From: Streptomyces roseicoloratus
Lineage (GTDB): Bacteria; Actinomycetota; Actinomycetes; Streptomycetales; Streptomycetaceae
Length of the DNA: 64,000 nucleotides
Assembly: GCF_004117935.1 (NCBI RefSeq)
Contig: NZ_SDOY01000175.1
Coordinates: 100,477-164,476 of the forward strand
Reading direction: 5' to 3'
Shown here: piece by piece, positions 44,804 through 62,187 of the stretch
How positions within the stretch are numbered: the stretch's first letter is position 1
Layout of the letters: each line of letters starts with the position of its first letter
The notes under the pieces: generated by a model
Seen by the model: only the letters and a program-made list of their open reading frames with translations
What the model was told of the DNA's origin: nothing
The model's database searches: none
Translations under genes and position numbers: made by a program

Positions 44804-46450
44804 TCAGCGCGCGGACGGCTGGACGGAGGTGATGAGGTCGGCCAGGTCGGCGAGGGTGGGCTGGGCGACGAAACGGCCGTCGACGGCCGACTCCCCCAGA
44901 CCGAAGTGCGCCGACACCTTCCCCAGCATCTCCGCACGCTTCAGCGAATCGATCCCCAGATCCGCCTCCAGATCCGCGTCACCGGTGATCACCTCCACCG
45001 GATACCCGAGCACCGACGCGTACAGCTCACGCAACTCGTCCAGCACGTCCGCGGCGGACGGGGCGGGCTTGGCGGGCGGGGCGGACGCGGCCACCGCAGC
45101 CGCAGCAGGGGCCAGTGCCTGGGCCGACGCTGCCGACGCTGCCGGCGTCCGAACGGCGCCGCCCTGGACCTCGGATATCAGGGCAGCCAGGTCGGCGAGG
45201 GTGGGCTGGGCGACGAAACGGCCGTCGACGGCCGACTCCCCCAGACCGAAGTGCGCCGACACCTTCCCCAGCATCTCCGCACGCTTCAGCGAATCGATCC
45301 CCAGATCCGCCTCCAGATCCGCGTCACCGGTGATCACCTCCACCGGATACCCGAGCACCGACGCGTACAGCTCACGCAACTCGTCCAGCACGTCCGCGGC
45401 GGACACGGCGGGAGCGGCGGGAACGGCGGGAACAGCAGGAGCAACGGGAGCAACGGGAGCAACCTCAGCGGGCGCCGGGGCCGTGGCCACCGCCTCCGTC
45501 GAGGCGGCCGGGAGCGGAGCGGACGCGCCGGCTTCGGCCGCCCGTCCCTGTGCCGTGCGCGTCGTGTCGACGTCGGGCACGCTGCGCCGGACGAGCCCGG
45601 ACAGTCCCGCCCTTCCGCACTCGACGAAGCGCCGCGCGCCGTCGGCGTGCAGCTCGCGCACCGCGGCCATGAAGCGCACCGGAGTGGTGAGCTGCCGGAC
45701 GAGCAGGGCCTTGAGGTCGGTGTCGTCCTGGAGGTAGCCGCCGGCCACCGGCGAGTACACCGTCGCCCGCAGCGGGTGCTGCCGGACGGCGGTGACCGCT
45801 TCGCCGAAGGCCTCGGCGGCGACCGCGAGCATCGGGCTGTGGAAGGGGAACGGAGCGTTGAGTCGGGTGGCCTGTACCTCCATCACCGAGGCGAGCCGTG
45901 CGACGACCGCGACGGCCTCGTCGGGTCCCGCGACGACCGTCTGGCGCGGCGCGTTGGAGACGGCGACGGCCAGGCGCCGGTCGGCGACGGCGCCCACCAG
46001 GTGGGCAGCGCGGGCGGCCGGGAGTTCCAGTGCCACCATGCCGCCGTCCGACGGGCAGTGGGCCAGGAGGGCTTCCGAGCGGTGGCACACCAGGCGCGCG
46101 CCGTCGGCCAGGTCGAAGGCGCCGGCCACCGTCAGGGCGGCGATCTCTCCCATGCTGTGCCCGACGACGACGTCCGGCGTGTGCTGTCGCCGTGCGATGC
46201 GGAAGCCGCCGACGGCCGCGGTGAACACGGCGAGTTGCAGGGCGAAGGAGTCCGACCGCACCAGGTCCGCCGCGGAGGGCGCGTCGGTGCGCGTGAGCAG
46301 GTGCGAGACGCCGCCGCGTCCGAACTCGGCCGCCACGCGGTCGGCCGTGTCGAGGACCTCGCGGACCTCGGGCGAGTCGTCTCCGGCGAACAGCCCCGGG
46401 GTGTAACCCCCTTGGCCGGGCAGGAGGAAGACCGTTTCCACCACCATCAT
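44804..46450 (-). CDS. AT-ACP-ACP protein of PUFA-like PKS
   Basis: Protein of about 548 residues. The acyltransferase (about 1-300) has FLLPGQGGYTPGLF, the nucleophile loop VVGHSMGEIAAL near 100 and FPFHSPML. Two ACPs follow after Ala/Pro/Val-rich linkers, each with LGIDSLKRAEML, the ACP motif typical of PUFA and related iterative synthases; the Ser is near residues 386 and 501. The two ACPs are identical over at least 219 bp of DNA. Tandem ACPs raise throughput in PUFA synthases. Two ATGs in a row (46450, 46447) follow AAAGGA; the second has better spacing. It works with the SDR-KS-KS0-KR-DH protein, 22 bases downstream. Confidence 0.93.
   Translation of the reverse strand: MMVVETVFLLPGQGGYTPGLFAGDDSPEVREVLDTADRVAAEFGRGGVSHLLTRTDAPSAADLVRSDSFALQLAVFTAAVGGFRIARRQHTPDVVVGHSMGEIAALTVAGAFDLADGARLVCHRSEALLAHCPSDGGMVALELPAARAAHLVGAVADRRLAVAVSNAPRQTVVAGPDEAVAVVARLASVMEVQATRLNAPFPFHSPMLAVAAEAFGEAVTAVRQHPLRATVYSPVAGGYLQDDTDLKALLVRQLTTPVRFMAAVRELHADGARRFVECGRAGLSGLVRRSVPDVDTTRTAQGRAAEAGASAPLPAASTEAVATAPAPAEVAPVAPVAPAVPAVPAAPAVSAADVLDELRELYASVLGYPVEVITGDADLEADLGIDSLKRAEMLGKVSAHFGLGESAVDGRFVAQPTLADLAALISEVQGGAVRTPAASAASAQALAPAAAAVAASAPPAKPAPSAADVLDELRELYASVLGYPVEVITGDADLEADLGIDSLKRAEMLGKVSAHFGLGESAVDGRFVAQPTLADLADLITSVQPSAR
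44841..45059 (-). repeat. ACP-encoding direct repeat, copy 1
   Basis: 219 bp identical by eye to 45186-45404, offset 345 bp (115 codons). It encodes the second ACP. Identity at the DNA level, including silent sites, points to recent duplication or ongoing gene conversion. Confidence 0.9.
45186..45404 (-). repeat. ACP-encoding direct repeat, copy 2
   Basis: Second copy of the 219-bp repeat at 44841-45059; encodes the first ACP of the AT-ACP-ACP protein. The linkers around the two copies differ, so the homogenised part stops at the ACP borders. Confidence 0.9.
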
Positions 46451-46503
46451 GCGTCCTTTGCGTCCTTCGTGAAGTGAGTGACTGTGCGGGAAGACACCGG
46501 AGG

Positions 46504-47706
46504 TCACCAGGTGACGGGCAGTCCGCGGACGCCGTAGAGCACCATGTCGTGCCGGAACGGCAGGTCCTCCAGCGGGGCGGCGAGCCGGAGCGTGGGCAGC
46601 CGGTCGAAGAGGCCGGCGAACACGGTGCTCAGTTCGACGCGGGCGAGCGTCAGCCCGATGCACTTGTGGAAGCCGTGACCGAAGGCGACGTGGGCCTGCG
46701 GGTCCTTGCGATGGATGTCGAAGGTGTCGGGCTCCTCGAAGACCGCCGCGTCGCGGTTGGCGGCGTTGATCATCACCAGGACGCCGTCACCGGCCTTGAT
46801 CTCCTGGCCGCCGACGGTGAGGTCCTCGGTGGCGGCGCGGGGCAGGCCCGCGTGGTTGATGGAGAGGTAGCGGAGCAGTTCCTCGATGGCCTGCGGGTAC
46901 AGCGAGGGGTCGGCCTTGAGGTCGTCGAGCTGGTCGGGGTGCTCCAGGAGGGTGGCCGTGCCCAGGCCGATCATCTGGGCCATGGTGTCGTAGCCGGAGA
47001 GCATCAGCAGGGCGGCCAGGCCGACGAACTCGTCGTGGTTGATCCGGCCCGCCTCCTCCTGGGCGACCAGCCGGCCGAGCATGTCGTCGGTGGGCTGCTT
47101 CTCGCGGGCCGTGACGACCTCGTCGAAGTACGCCATGAGGTCGCGGGCGGCGCCCTCGGCCTGCTCGGGCGTGCTGCTGCGGTCGAGGATCGTGTCGGTG
47201 AGGGTGACGAAGATCCGGTGGTCCTCGTACGGGACGTCGAGGAGCTCGCACATCACGGTGGCGGCCATGGGCAGGGCCAGCTGCTTCACCAGGTCGGCGG
47301 TGTTGCCCTCGCGCGTCATCTCGTCGAGCAGCGTGTCCAGGATGGCCTTCATCCTGGGCCGCTTGGCCTCCATCTGGGTGATGAGGAACTCGCGGGTGAC
47401 CAGACGGCGCAGCCGTCCGTGGTCCGGCTCGTCCTGGTTGAGGAAGAAGCCGGGCGGCAGCGGGGTGTCGCCGGAGATGTAGGAGGGGTAGCCGGGGGTC
47501 TTGGGGTCCGAGCTGAAGCGGGTGTCGGTGAGCACGGCGCGGACGTCGGCGTGACGGGTGACCACCCACACGGCCTCGCCGCGCGGGGTGAGCACCTGGA
47601 ACACGGGCTGTTCGGCGCTGAGTTCGCGGTACTGGGGCGGCGGGTCCAGCGGGTGCCGACGCGGCATCGGGAAGGCGGGTGCGGCGGGAGCGGCGGGAGC
47701 GGTCAT
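46504..47706 (-). CDS. Cytochrome P450 (cluster 2)
   Basis: P450 of 400 residues resembling Streptomyces CYP105-type enzymes. The haem loop is FGHGFHKCIGLTLAR, the I-helix LMLSGYDTMAQ, the ExxR helix EELLRYLS and the AANRD meander is present. It begins with TGATG overlap to the reductase gene and a good GGAGG site. It likely oxidises the polyketide or peptide product; the position cannot be told from sequence. Confidence 0.93.
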   Translation of the reverse strand: MTAPAAPAAPAFPMPRRHPLDPPPQYRELSAEQPVFQVLTPRGEAVWVVTRHADVRAVLTDTRFSSDPKTPGYPSYISGDTPLPPGFFLNQDEPDHGRLRRLVTREFLITQMEAKRPRMKAILDTLLDEMTREGNTADLVKQLALPMAATVMCELLDVPYEDHRIFVTLTDTILDRSSTPEQAEGAARDLMAYFDEVVTAREKQPTDDMLGRLVAQEEAGRINHDEFVGLAALLMLSGYDTMAQMIGLGTATLLEHPDQLDDLKADPSLYPQAIEELLRYLSINHAGLPRAATEDLTVGGQEIKAGDGVLVMINAANRDAAVFEEPDTFDIHRKDPQAHVAFGHGFHKCIGLTLARVELSTVFAGLFDRLPTLRLAAPLEDLPFRHDMVLYGVRGLPVTW

Positions 47707-49417
47707 CACGCGGTCCTCCGGGTCTGGGTGCGGGCGGTGCCTGCGGGAGGGGCGGGCAGGAAGCCCGTCGAGACGAAGTAGTCGAGGTAGAGGTCGAACA
47801 GCCGGCGGTCGACCGGGCTGCACTCGATGCCGGAGCCCTGGAGCGCGGCCCGCAGGTTGCCGGTGCGGAACTCGGGCCTGCTGCCGAGGTAGCCGACCTC
47901 CTCGGCCGGCTGGTCGGCACCGAACAGCGGGAGATAGACGGCGAGTTCGTTCTCGTCGCCGCGTTCGACGGCGGCGGCGAGCTCGCGGTACCAGCTGCGG
48001 TAGTCGAGACGGCGCAGCGGATAGCCGTACGCCACGATGAGTTCGAAGATCTCGTTCATGCCGACGGAGCCGGCGCCGGGCACGTTGAAGACGGCTTCCT
48101 CACGGCCTCCGGACAGCGCGGTGTGCACCACCGTCGCCGCGCAGAAGTCCACGGGCACGAGGTCGAGGAGCAGGTCGTAGTCGAGGTAGGCGCCCAGCTG
48201 GACGCAGCCCTTGATCAGGTGGTTGATGAAGGTGTCGGGCGAGCAGGCGCCGGTGGTCTGGGAGCCGGTGATGGCACCGAGGCGGTACACGTGGGTGGGG
48301 ACGCCGCGGTCGCGGGCCTGGAGCATCAGGCTGTCGGCGACCCACTTCGACTGCCGGTAGCCGCCGACGACGTGTTCGGCCTCGGTGAGCCGGGTCTCGG
48401 GCCAGCTCCGCTGTCCTTCGTGGCCCGGGTAGACGCCGATGGTGGAGACGAAGTGGACGGCCTTGACGCGCGTGCGGCAGGCGAGCCGCAGCACTTCCAG
48501 GGCGCCGAAGACGTTGACCGGTTTGATCTTGGCGTAGGGGACGATCCAGCTGGAGATCGCCGCGTTGTGGATGATCAGTTCCACGTCGGCGGCGAGCCGG
48601 TGGTACCGCGCCTTGGTCAGTCCGAGGTAGGGGCGGCCGGTGTCGCCGGGGACGCCGACGATGCGCCGTTCGTCCCCGTCGCGCAGGAGTCCGTAGTCGG
48701 CGAGGTTGGCGCGGACCCGTTCGTGGGCCTGCTCGGGTCCGTCGGCGCGCACGAGGACGTGCACGGTCGCGGAGGAGCGGTCGAGGAGTTCGCGGAGCAG
48801 GAAGGCCCCGGTGTATCCCGTTCCGCCGGTGAGCAGGACGGTGCCGTACGGGCCGGTGGTGGCCGGGAGGGCGCCTTCCTCGGGGACGACGTCGGCGGGC
48901 AGCACGGCGTCGGCCGTCATGGCCTCGCCGGCGACGCCTCGGGGGTTGCCGGCCCCGGTCACGGTCGGGTCGGCCTGGGAGCTGACCATCCGCGCCAGCC
49001 GGGCGACGGTGGGGTCCTCGAACATCCGGCGCAGATCGAGCCGCACGTCGTAGATCTCCCGTACCTGCGCGGTCATCTGAAGGACCGTCAACGAGTCGCC
49101 TCCCAGGTCGAAGAAGCTGGTCTCCACCCCGACCTTCGGCAGGCCGAGCAGGTCCTGCCAGATCCGGGCGAGCTGCGTCTCCACCGGTGTGCGGGGGGCG
49201 ACGAAGGCGGCCTCGGGGGTCTCCTCGGCCGTCAGCGGGGGCAGGCTCTTGCGGTCCACCTTGCCGTTGGGCAGCTTCGGCAGGTCCGGCAGCACCACGA
49301 AGTGGGCCGGGACCATGGCCTCCGGGAGGTGCGTCCTGGCGTAGGCGCGCAGGGAGGAGCGCAGTCCGGCCGCCCAGGCCGAGGTGAGCGGGTCGTTGGC
49401 GAGTCGTCGGGTCGTGC

Positions 49418-49421
<4 letters not shown>
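47706..49421 (-). CDS. A-domain C-terminus, T and thioester reductase
   Basis: Protein of 571 residues completing the NRPS encoded upstream. Residues 1-75 (ANDPLTSAW, LRAYARTHLPEAMVPAHF, LPNGKVDRKSL) are the A9-A10 end of an adenylation domain with no N-terminal part. A T domain follows with FFDLGGDSLTVL near 107, then a reductase domain from about 195 with GGTGYTGAFLLREL, the catalytic YRQSK and VDFCAATVVHTAL. Reductase domains release the chain as an aldehyde or alcohol with NADPH. The ATG overlaps the upstream stop (ATGA), so the two halves of the A domain are made side by side by coupled translation. Confidence 0.92.
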
Positions 49422-57601
<8,180 letters not shown>

Positions 57602-57816
57602 GAGTCACTCCGTCTTTCGGTTCCAAGAAGGCGCACGGCTCCGGCCGCCCCGGCCGCACGACGGTGTGGGACGAGGCAGGAGCGGTGCGCGCTGAGTGCT
57701 TGCAGCCAGTGGAGACAAGCGGCGGCGCGGCCGCCGTCGGCGAGCCTCGTGGGCTCGCGACGGGCCGCTACATACGGCGCCGACGGGAGGACGCCGAACC
57801 AGGCCAGCTACGCGTG

Positions 57817-57845
57817 AACATAGAAATCCCCCGTACATGCCACAA
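57817..57845 (-). promoter_or_regulatory. Possible promoter of cluster 2 operon
   Basis: Reading the minus strand, TTGTGG (57845-57840) and TATGTT (57822-57817) are 17 bases apart, in an AT-richer stretch 215 bases upstream of the NRPS start. Fit to the sigma-70 consensus is partial. No copy of the cluster 1 triple repeat is seen, so the two clusters appear to be controlled differently. Confidence 0.35.
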
Positions 57846-57981
57846 GATGGCACTCCCCGTTGACCCGGCGCCCAGGACGCCGGGCTGTGCGTCACGCCCG
57901 GGACGGTGCTCTGTCGAGCGGTCCCGCCGCATGACTGGTCCCCAGCCAGCCATAGCGCGCATGTCATGTCAACCCATTGCA

Positions 57982-58021
57982 GTCGCGAAGACATGGTGAT
58001 CAGTGGTCGCGATTTCGCGAC
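57982..58021. promoter_or_regulatory. GTCGCGA half-sites, candidate operator
   Basis: GTCGCGA-tt-TCGCGAC is a perfect 7-bp inverted repeat at 58006-58021, and a further GTCGCGA lies at 57982-57988, 24 bases away in phase with the helix to within a few bases. It lies upstream of the possible cluster 2 promoter and is a candidate site for a regulator encoded elsewhere. Confidence 0.45.
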
Positions 58022-58303
58022 ACCCGCGCGGACTTGGCCATTCCTTGGCCGGATAGCGACCACGAGAGCGAAACCGTGGAATGCTCGCGCACGGTGCGAA
58101 CACGCGTACGCACCCAGGGTGACATTAAAGCTTGCGTCAAGCGTCGCTCGAGCGCCCTCGACCGGGCTCCTCGCCCGTCGGATTCCGGACAGAATCCGGC
58201 GCCCGTCGTCCCCACCGGGGAGCGGCCGGCGGCGACGAGCGCCTCCGCTCACTCGTGGCGGTGCGGCAGGGGTTCACGCAGCCGGCCGGAGCCTCGTACG
58301 GGA

Positions 58304-58333
58304 CCGCGCCGGGCCCTGAAGGGCCCGGCGCGG
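58304..58333. terminator. Hairpin with 13-bp stem
   Basis: CCGCGCCGGGCCC at 58304-58316 pairs with 58321-58333 around a TGAA loop. It lies about 140 bases past the stop of the phytase-like gene, so it probably ends that transcript before the cluster 2 promoter region. The 870-bp gap 57602-58471 holds no credible gene. Confidence 0.65.
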
Positions 58334-58363
58334 ACGGAGGGTGGGCCGAGGTGATCCGCGGAG

Positions 58364-58482
58364 GTCACCGTCAGCGGACGGTCGCCGTCGGCGGACGGTT
58401 GGCGTCATCGGACGGTCACCGTCAGCGGACGGTTGGCGTCATCGGACGGTCGTCACCAGCGGACGGTCGTGTCAGCGGACCG
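58364..58482. repeat. 17-bp tandem repeat, about seven copies
   Basis: Units such as GTCACCGTCAGCGGACG and GTTGGCGTCATCGGACG follow each other at an exact 17-bp step. The two unit types alternate in part (copies 1 and 4 are identical, as are 3 and 5). The array lies in the 3' untranslated region of the phytase-like gene, and the last copy runs into its final codons. Likely variable between strains. Confidence 0.85.
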
Positions 58483-59635
58483 CGAGGGCGACGATCTGGG
58501 TGGCCTCCTCGTCCGAGAAGTTGTCGTCGCTGACGAGGATCAACGAGCGCTCACCGGTGGGAAGTACCGGTCCCCACGTCATGCCCTCGGTGTTCTGGAT
58601 CCCGGAGAGGCCCAGCGTGTCCAGGTCCACGACGAGCGTCTTGCGCATGGGGACGACGGACCGGCCGGCGAGGGAGTCCATCGCCCGCACGTCGGTCGCG
58701 CCGCGCGTGGTGGCGTCGTAGACACGGATCTTGTAGCCCGCACCGGCGACCCACGTGCGTTCCAGGACGAGGTAGCGGTCGGGGTCGTCGGGGAACGCGA
58801 GGAGGGACGGGACTCCGGTGTCGGGGCCCCAGGGACTGTTCGGGTCGGACGCGGCGAAGATCTTCTCGACGGGGTACGCGAACTGCCCGAGCACCTCGCC
58901 GCCGCGGGTCTGCTTCGTCACCCGGACGAGCGCGCCGTTGCGCAGGTCGGGCTCCGGGCCGTCCTGGAGCAGCGGGCCTTCGACGGCGCTGGTCACGACC
59001 CTTCCGTGGGAGCCGAAGGTGATCGCCTCGATCACCTGGTTCCGGCGCGGCCCGCGCTCTTCCCGCGTGATCTCGTAGTTCGACGGCAGCCGCAGCCGGC
59101 CGAGGTAGCGGCCGGTGGCGGAGGCGAACTGCACGGAGGGCTGGATGACCGGCGCGTCCGCGGTCTTGGGCCGGTCGCCCTCCTGCGCCCACCAGTACCG
59201 GCAGCTGCGCGGGTCGACCCGGATCTCCTCCGGGTCGACGGCCTTGCCGTCGCCGGCGGTCGGGGAGGAATACACCGTGCCGTCCGGCCGGCGGAACGGA
59301 TGGGTGCCGGTGAAGTCGACGGAGTGCACGCCGTCGGCGTCCACGTCCAGCCTGGCAGTGTAGAAGCGGGCGGGCTGGAGGTACGAGCGGTCGTCACTGA
59401 TGAACACGTACTCGCCGGTGCACCGGTTGCGGTCGACACCGGACAGGCCGCCGACCGTGGTTCCCCGGAAGTCGAGCTTGTGCGGAACGATCTTTTCGCC
59501 GAGCAGGCGGGCCTGCGCGGCCTGCTCCGACGGTCCGGCCGGCCCGGCGGGCGGGGCGGCCGCCGCCGCGGGGGCCAGCGTCGAGGTCAGGAGCAGGGCT
59601 GCGGCGCACACGCGGCGCGTCAGAGAAGATCTCAT
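58472..59635 (-). CDS. Secreted esterase-like phytase family protein
   Basis: Exported protein of 387 residues of the phytase-like beta-propeller family (esterase-like activity of phytase). The signal peptide runs MRSSLTRRVCAAALLLTSTL to an Ala-rich cleavage zone near 28. The mature part has GGLSGVDRNRCTGEYVFISDD, DPEEIRVDP, EAITFGSHG, LVLERTW and NTEGMTWGP, the metal and propeller motifs of the family. ATG 59635 is used although its ribosome site is weak; a start at 59680 would spoil the signal peptide. Alone between two terminators. Its real substrate is unknown. Confidence 0.85.
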   Translation of the reverse strand: MRSSLTRRVCAAALLLTSTLAPAAAAAPPAGPAGPSEQAAQARLLGEKIVPHKLDFRGTTVGGLSGVDRNRCTGEYVFISDDRSYLQPARFYTARLDVDADGVHSVDFTGTHPFRRPDGTVYSSPTAGDGKAVDPEEIRVDPRSCRYWWAQEGDRPKTADAPVIQPSVQFASATGRYLGRLRLPSNYEITREERGPRRNQVIEAITFGSHGRVVTSAVEGPLLQDGPEPDLRNGALVRVTKQTRGGEVLGQFAYPVEKIFAASDPNSPWGPDTGVPSLLAFPDDPDRYLVLERTWVAGAGYKIRVYDATTRGATDVRAMDSLAGRSVVPMRKTLVVDLDTLGLSGIQNTEGMTWGPVLPTGERSLILVSDDNFSDEEATQIVALAVR

Positions 59636-59724
59636 GCGGATGATCTTGGCCCGGCGCGCCCCGGCACCGCAGTCGCCCATCCGGGTGTCGCTGCACCGCG
59701 CCGCACTCGGCCGGCCCCACGCCG

Positions 59725-59767
59725 CACGGCGTCACCACCGCTCCCGGGGAGCGGTGGTGACGCCGTG
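59725..59767. terminator. KatG terminator, 20-bp stem
   Basis: CACGGCGTCACCACCGCTCC at 59725-59744 pairs perfectly with 59748-59767 around a 3-base loop. It lies 19 bases past the katG stop and ahead of the phytase-like gene. Confidence 0.85.
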
Positions 59768-59786
59768 TCAGGCGTGGGCCGTCGGC

Positions 59787-61976
59787 TCAGCGCAGGTCGA
59801 AGCGGTCGAGGTTCATCACCTTGTTCCACGCCGCCACGAAGTCGCGCACGAACTTCTCGTCGGCGTCACTGGCGGCGTAGACCTCGGCGATGGCGCGCAG
59901 CTGGGCGTGCGCGCCGAAGACGAGGTCGACGGCGGTCGCCGTCCACTTCCGCTCGCCCGTCGCCCGGTCCCGTCCCTCGAAGACGTTCTCCTCCGACTCC
60001 GACGCCTTCCACTCGGTGCCCATGTCGAGCAGGTTGCGGAAGAAGTCCGTGGTCAGCGCCTCCGGACGCTGGGTGAAGACGCCGTGCGAGGAGCCGCGGA
60101 AGCCGGTGTTCAGGGCCCGCATGCCGCCGACGAGGACCGTCATCTCGGGCGCGGTCAGCGTCAGCAGGTTCGCCCGGTCGAGCAGCAGGGTCTCCGGTGA
60201 CAGCTTCTCGCCGCTCCGCAGGTAGTTGCGGAATCCGTCCGCCCGCGGTTCGAGCACGGCGAAGGACTCCGCGTCGGTCTGCTCCTGCGAGGCGTCGGTG
60301 CGGCCCGGTGCGAACGGGACCGTGACGGTGTGGCCGGCGTTGCGCGCGGCCCGCTCGACCGCGGCGCAGCCGCCCAGGACGATCAGATCCGCGAGCGAGA
60401 TCTTCCTGCCGCCGGTCCCGGCGGCGTCGAAGTCGCGCTTGATCTCCTCCAGCCGCCGTACCGTATCGGCGACCTCGGGCAGGGCGTTGACCTCCCAGTC
60501 CTTCTGCGGCGCCAGCCTGATCCGCGCGCCGTTGGCACCGCCGCGCTTGTCGGTGCCGCGGAAGCTCGCCGCCGCGGACCAGGCCGTGGTGACCAGCTGC
60601 GGGATGCTGAGGCCGGAGTCGAGGATCCGGTCCTTCAGGGCGGCGACGTCCTGGTCGCCGACCAGTTCGTGGTCCACGGCGGGGACCGGGTCCTGCCACA
60701 GCTGCGGCTCGGGCACCCAGGGCCCGAGGTAGCGCGTCACCGGGCCCATGTCGCGGTGCAGCAGCTTGTACCAGGCCTTGGCGAAGGCCTCCGCGAGCTG
60801 GTCGGGGTTCTCGTGGAAGCGCCGGCAGATCGGGCCGTAGACGGGGTCCTCCCGCAGGGCGAGGTCCGTCGTCAGCATCATGGGGGCGTGCCGCTTGGAC
60901 GGGTCGTGCGCGTCGGGCACGGTGCCGTGCGCGGCGGGGTCCTTGGGCTTCCACTGGTGGGCTCCGGCGGGGCTGGTGGTCAGCTCCCACTCGTACCGGA
61001 AGAGGTTGTCCAGGTAGCCGTTGTCCCACCTCGTCGGCTCGTTGGTCCACGCGCCTTCGAGTCCGCTGGTGAGGGTGTACGGGCCGCTGCCGGTGCCCTG
61101 GGTGTTGTGCCAGCCCAGGCCCTGCTGTTCGAGGGGCGCAGCCTCCGGCTCAGGGCCGAGGTAGGAGGGGTCGACGGCGCCATGGCACTTGCCGAAGGTG
61201 TGGCCGCCGATGATGAGGGCGGCGGTCTCCTCGTCGTTCATCGCCATGCGCCCGAAGGTCTCGCGGATGTCGCGGGCGGCGGCGATCGGGTCCGGGTTGC
61301 CGTTGGGGCCCTCCGGGTTGACGTAGATCAGGCCCATCTGCACGGCACCGAACGGCTTGGCCAGCTCGCGGTCGCCGCTGTAGCGCTCGTCGCCGAGCCA
61401 GGCGTCCTCGGGGCCCCAGAAGATCTCCTCGGGCTGCCAGATGTCCTCGCGCCCGAAGGCGAAGCCGAAGGTCCTGAACCCCATGGATTCCATGGCGCAG
61501 TTGCCGGCGAACACGAGGAGGTCGGCCCAGGAGATCTTCCGGCCGTACTTCTGCTTGACCGGCCACAGCAGCCGCCGCGCCTTGTCCAGGCTGGCGTTGT
61601 CCGGCCAGCTGTTGAGCGGCGCGAAGCGCTGGGCGCCGCTGCCGCCGCCGCCCCGGCCGTCCTGGATGCGGTACGTGCCGGCGGCGTGCCAGCTCATCCG
61701 GATGAACAGCGGTCCGTAGTGGCCGTAGTCGGCCGGCCACCAGTCCTGGGACTTCGTCATCAGCTCGATGACGTCCCGCTTGAGGGCGTCGACGTCGAGG
61801 CCCGCGAACTCCGCCGCGTAGTCGAAGTCCTCGTCCAGCGGGACGGGCCCGGTCGCGTGCTGTTCCAGCACCTGGAGGTCCAGTTGGCCGGGCCACCAGT
61901 CCCGATTGGTCCTGGGGCGGGTCGACGCGGGGGTGGGTGAGGGAATTGCTGGGTTCTCGCTCTCGCTGCCGGACAC
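59787..61976 (-). CDS. katG: Catalase-peroxidase
   Basis: Bifunctional haem enzyme of 729 residues that removes hydrogen peroxide. The distal site is RMSWHAAGTYR with Arg, Trp and His. The Tyr of LIYVNPEGP and a Met in RHAPMMLTTDLAL complete the Met-Tyr-Trp adduct with the distal Trp. The proximal haem ligand is in GGHTFGKCHG. The second, inactive half is complete to FDLR. GTG 61976 follows AAGGGG. No furA is next to it, unlike many Streptomyces katG loci; the neighbour upstream is a divergent NUDIX-like gene. The 211-bp divergent gap (61977-62187) shows no clear operator. Confidence 0.97.
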   Translation of the reverse strand: MSGSESENPAIPSPTPASTRPRTNRDWWPGQLDLQVLEQHATGPVPLDEDFDYAAEFAGLDVDALKRDVIELMTKSQDWWPADYGHYGPLFIRMSWHAAGTYRIQDGRGGGGSGAQRFAPLNSWPDNASLDKARRLLWPVKQKYGRKISWADLLVFAGNCAMESMGFRTFGFAFGREDIWQPEEIFWGPEDAWLGDERYSGDRELAKPFGAVQMGLIYVNPEGPNGNPDPIAAARDIRETFGRMAMNDEETAALIIGGHTFGKCHGAVDPSYLGPEPEAAPLEQQGLGWHNTQGTGSGPYTLTSGLEGAWTNEPTRWDNGYLDNLFRYEWELTTSPAGAHQWKPKDPAAHGTVPDAHDPSKRHAPMMLTTDLALREDPVYGPICRRFHENPDQLAEAFAKAWYKLLHRDMGPVTRYLGPWVPEPQLWQDPVPAVDHELVGDQDVAALKDRILDSGLSIPQLVTTAWSAAASFRGTDKRGGANGARIRLAPQKDWEVNALPEVADTVRRLEEIKRDFDAAGTGGRKISLADLIVLGGCAAVERAARNAGHTVTVPFAPGRTDASQEQTDAESFAVLEPRADGFRNYLRSGEKLSPETLLLDRANLLTLTAPEMTVLVGGMRALNTGFRGSSHGVFTQRPEALTTDFFRNLLDMGTEWKASESEENVFEGRDRATGERKWTATAVDLVFGAHAQLRAIAEVYAASDADEKFVRDFVAAWNKVMNLDRFDLR

Positions 61977-62187
61977 GTCCGCCCCTTCTTCCTGCGTGGA
62001 ACTTTTCTGGCTTTTCGCCCGTATCGTTCCGCACCGCCGGGCGCACCGCGAGAAGAACACGCCGTCGGGCGACGGGTCCGGTCACCGGCAGGTGATCCCG
62101 GTGGAGGGCGGAGCGCTCCCCCACCGTCACCCGGTTGACGGACGGAGGGCCTGAGCCAAAGCCGCGTCCGGAAAGTATGATCAGGCG

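Noticed and set aside
57605..58354. Several short overlapping frames in the spacer before cluster 2
   Set aside because: Arg/Ala/Ser-rich without ribosome sites or codon bias; the stretch is better explained as regulatory sequence.
58364..58482. CRISPR-like array
   Set aside because: 17-bp units are directly abutting with no spacers; it is a simple tandem repeat.
61977..62187. furA-type repressor gene or Fur box beside katG
   Set aside because: The divergent neighbour is a NUDIX-like gene and no clear Fur-type inverted repeat is seen.
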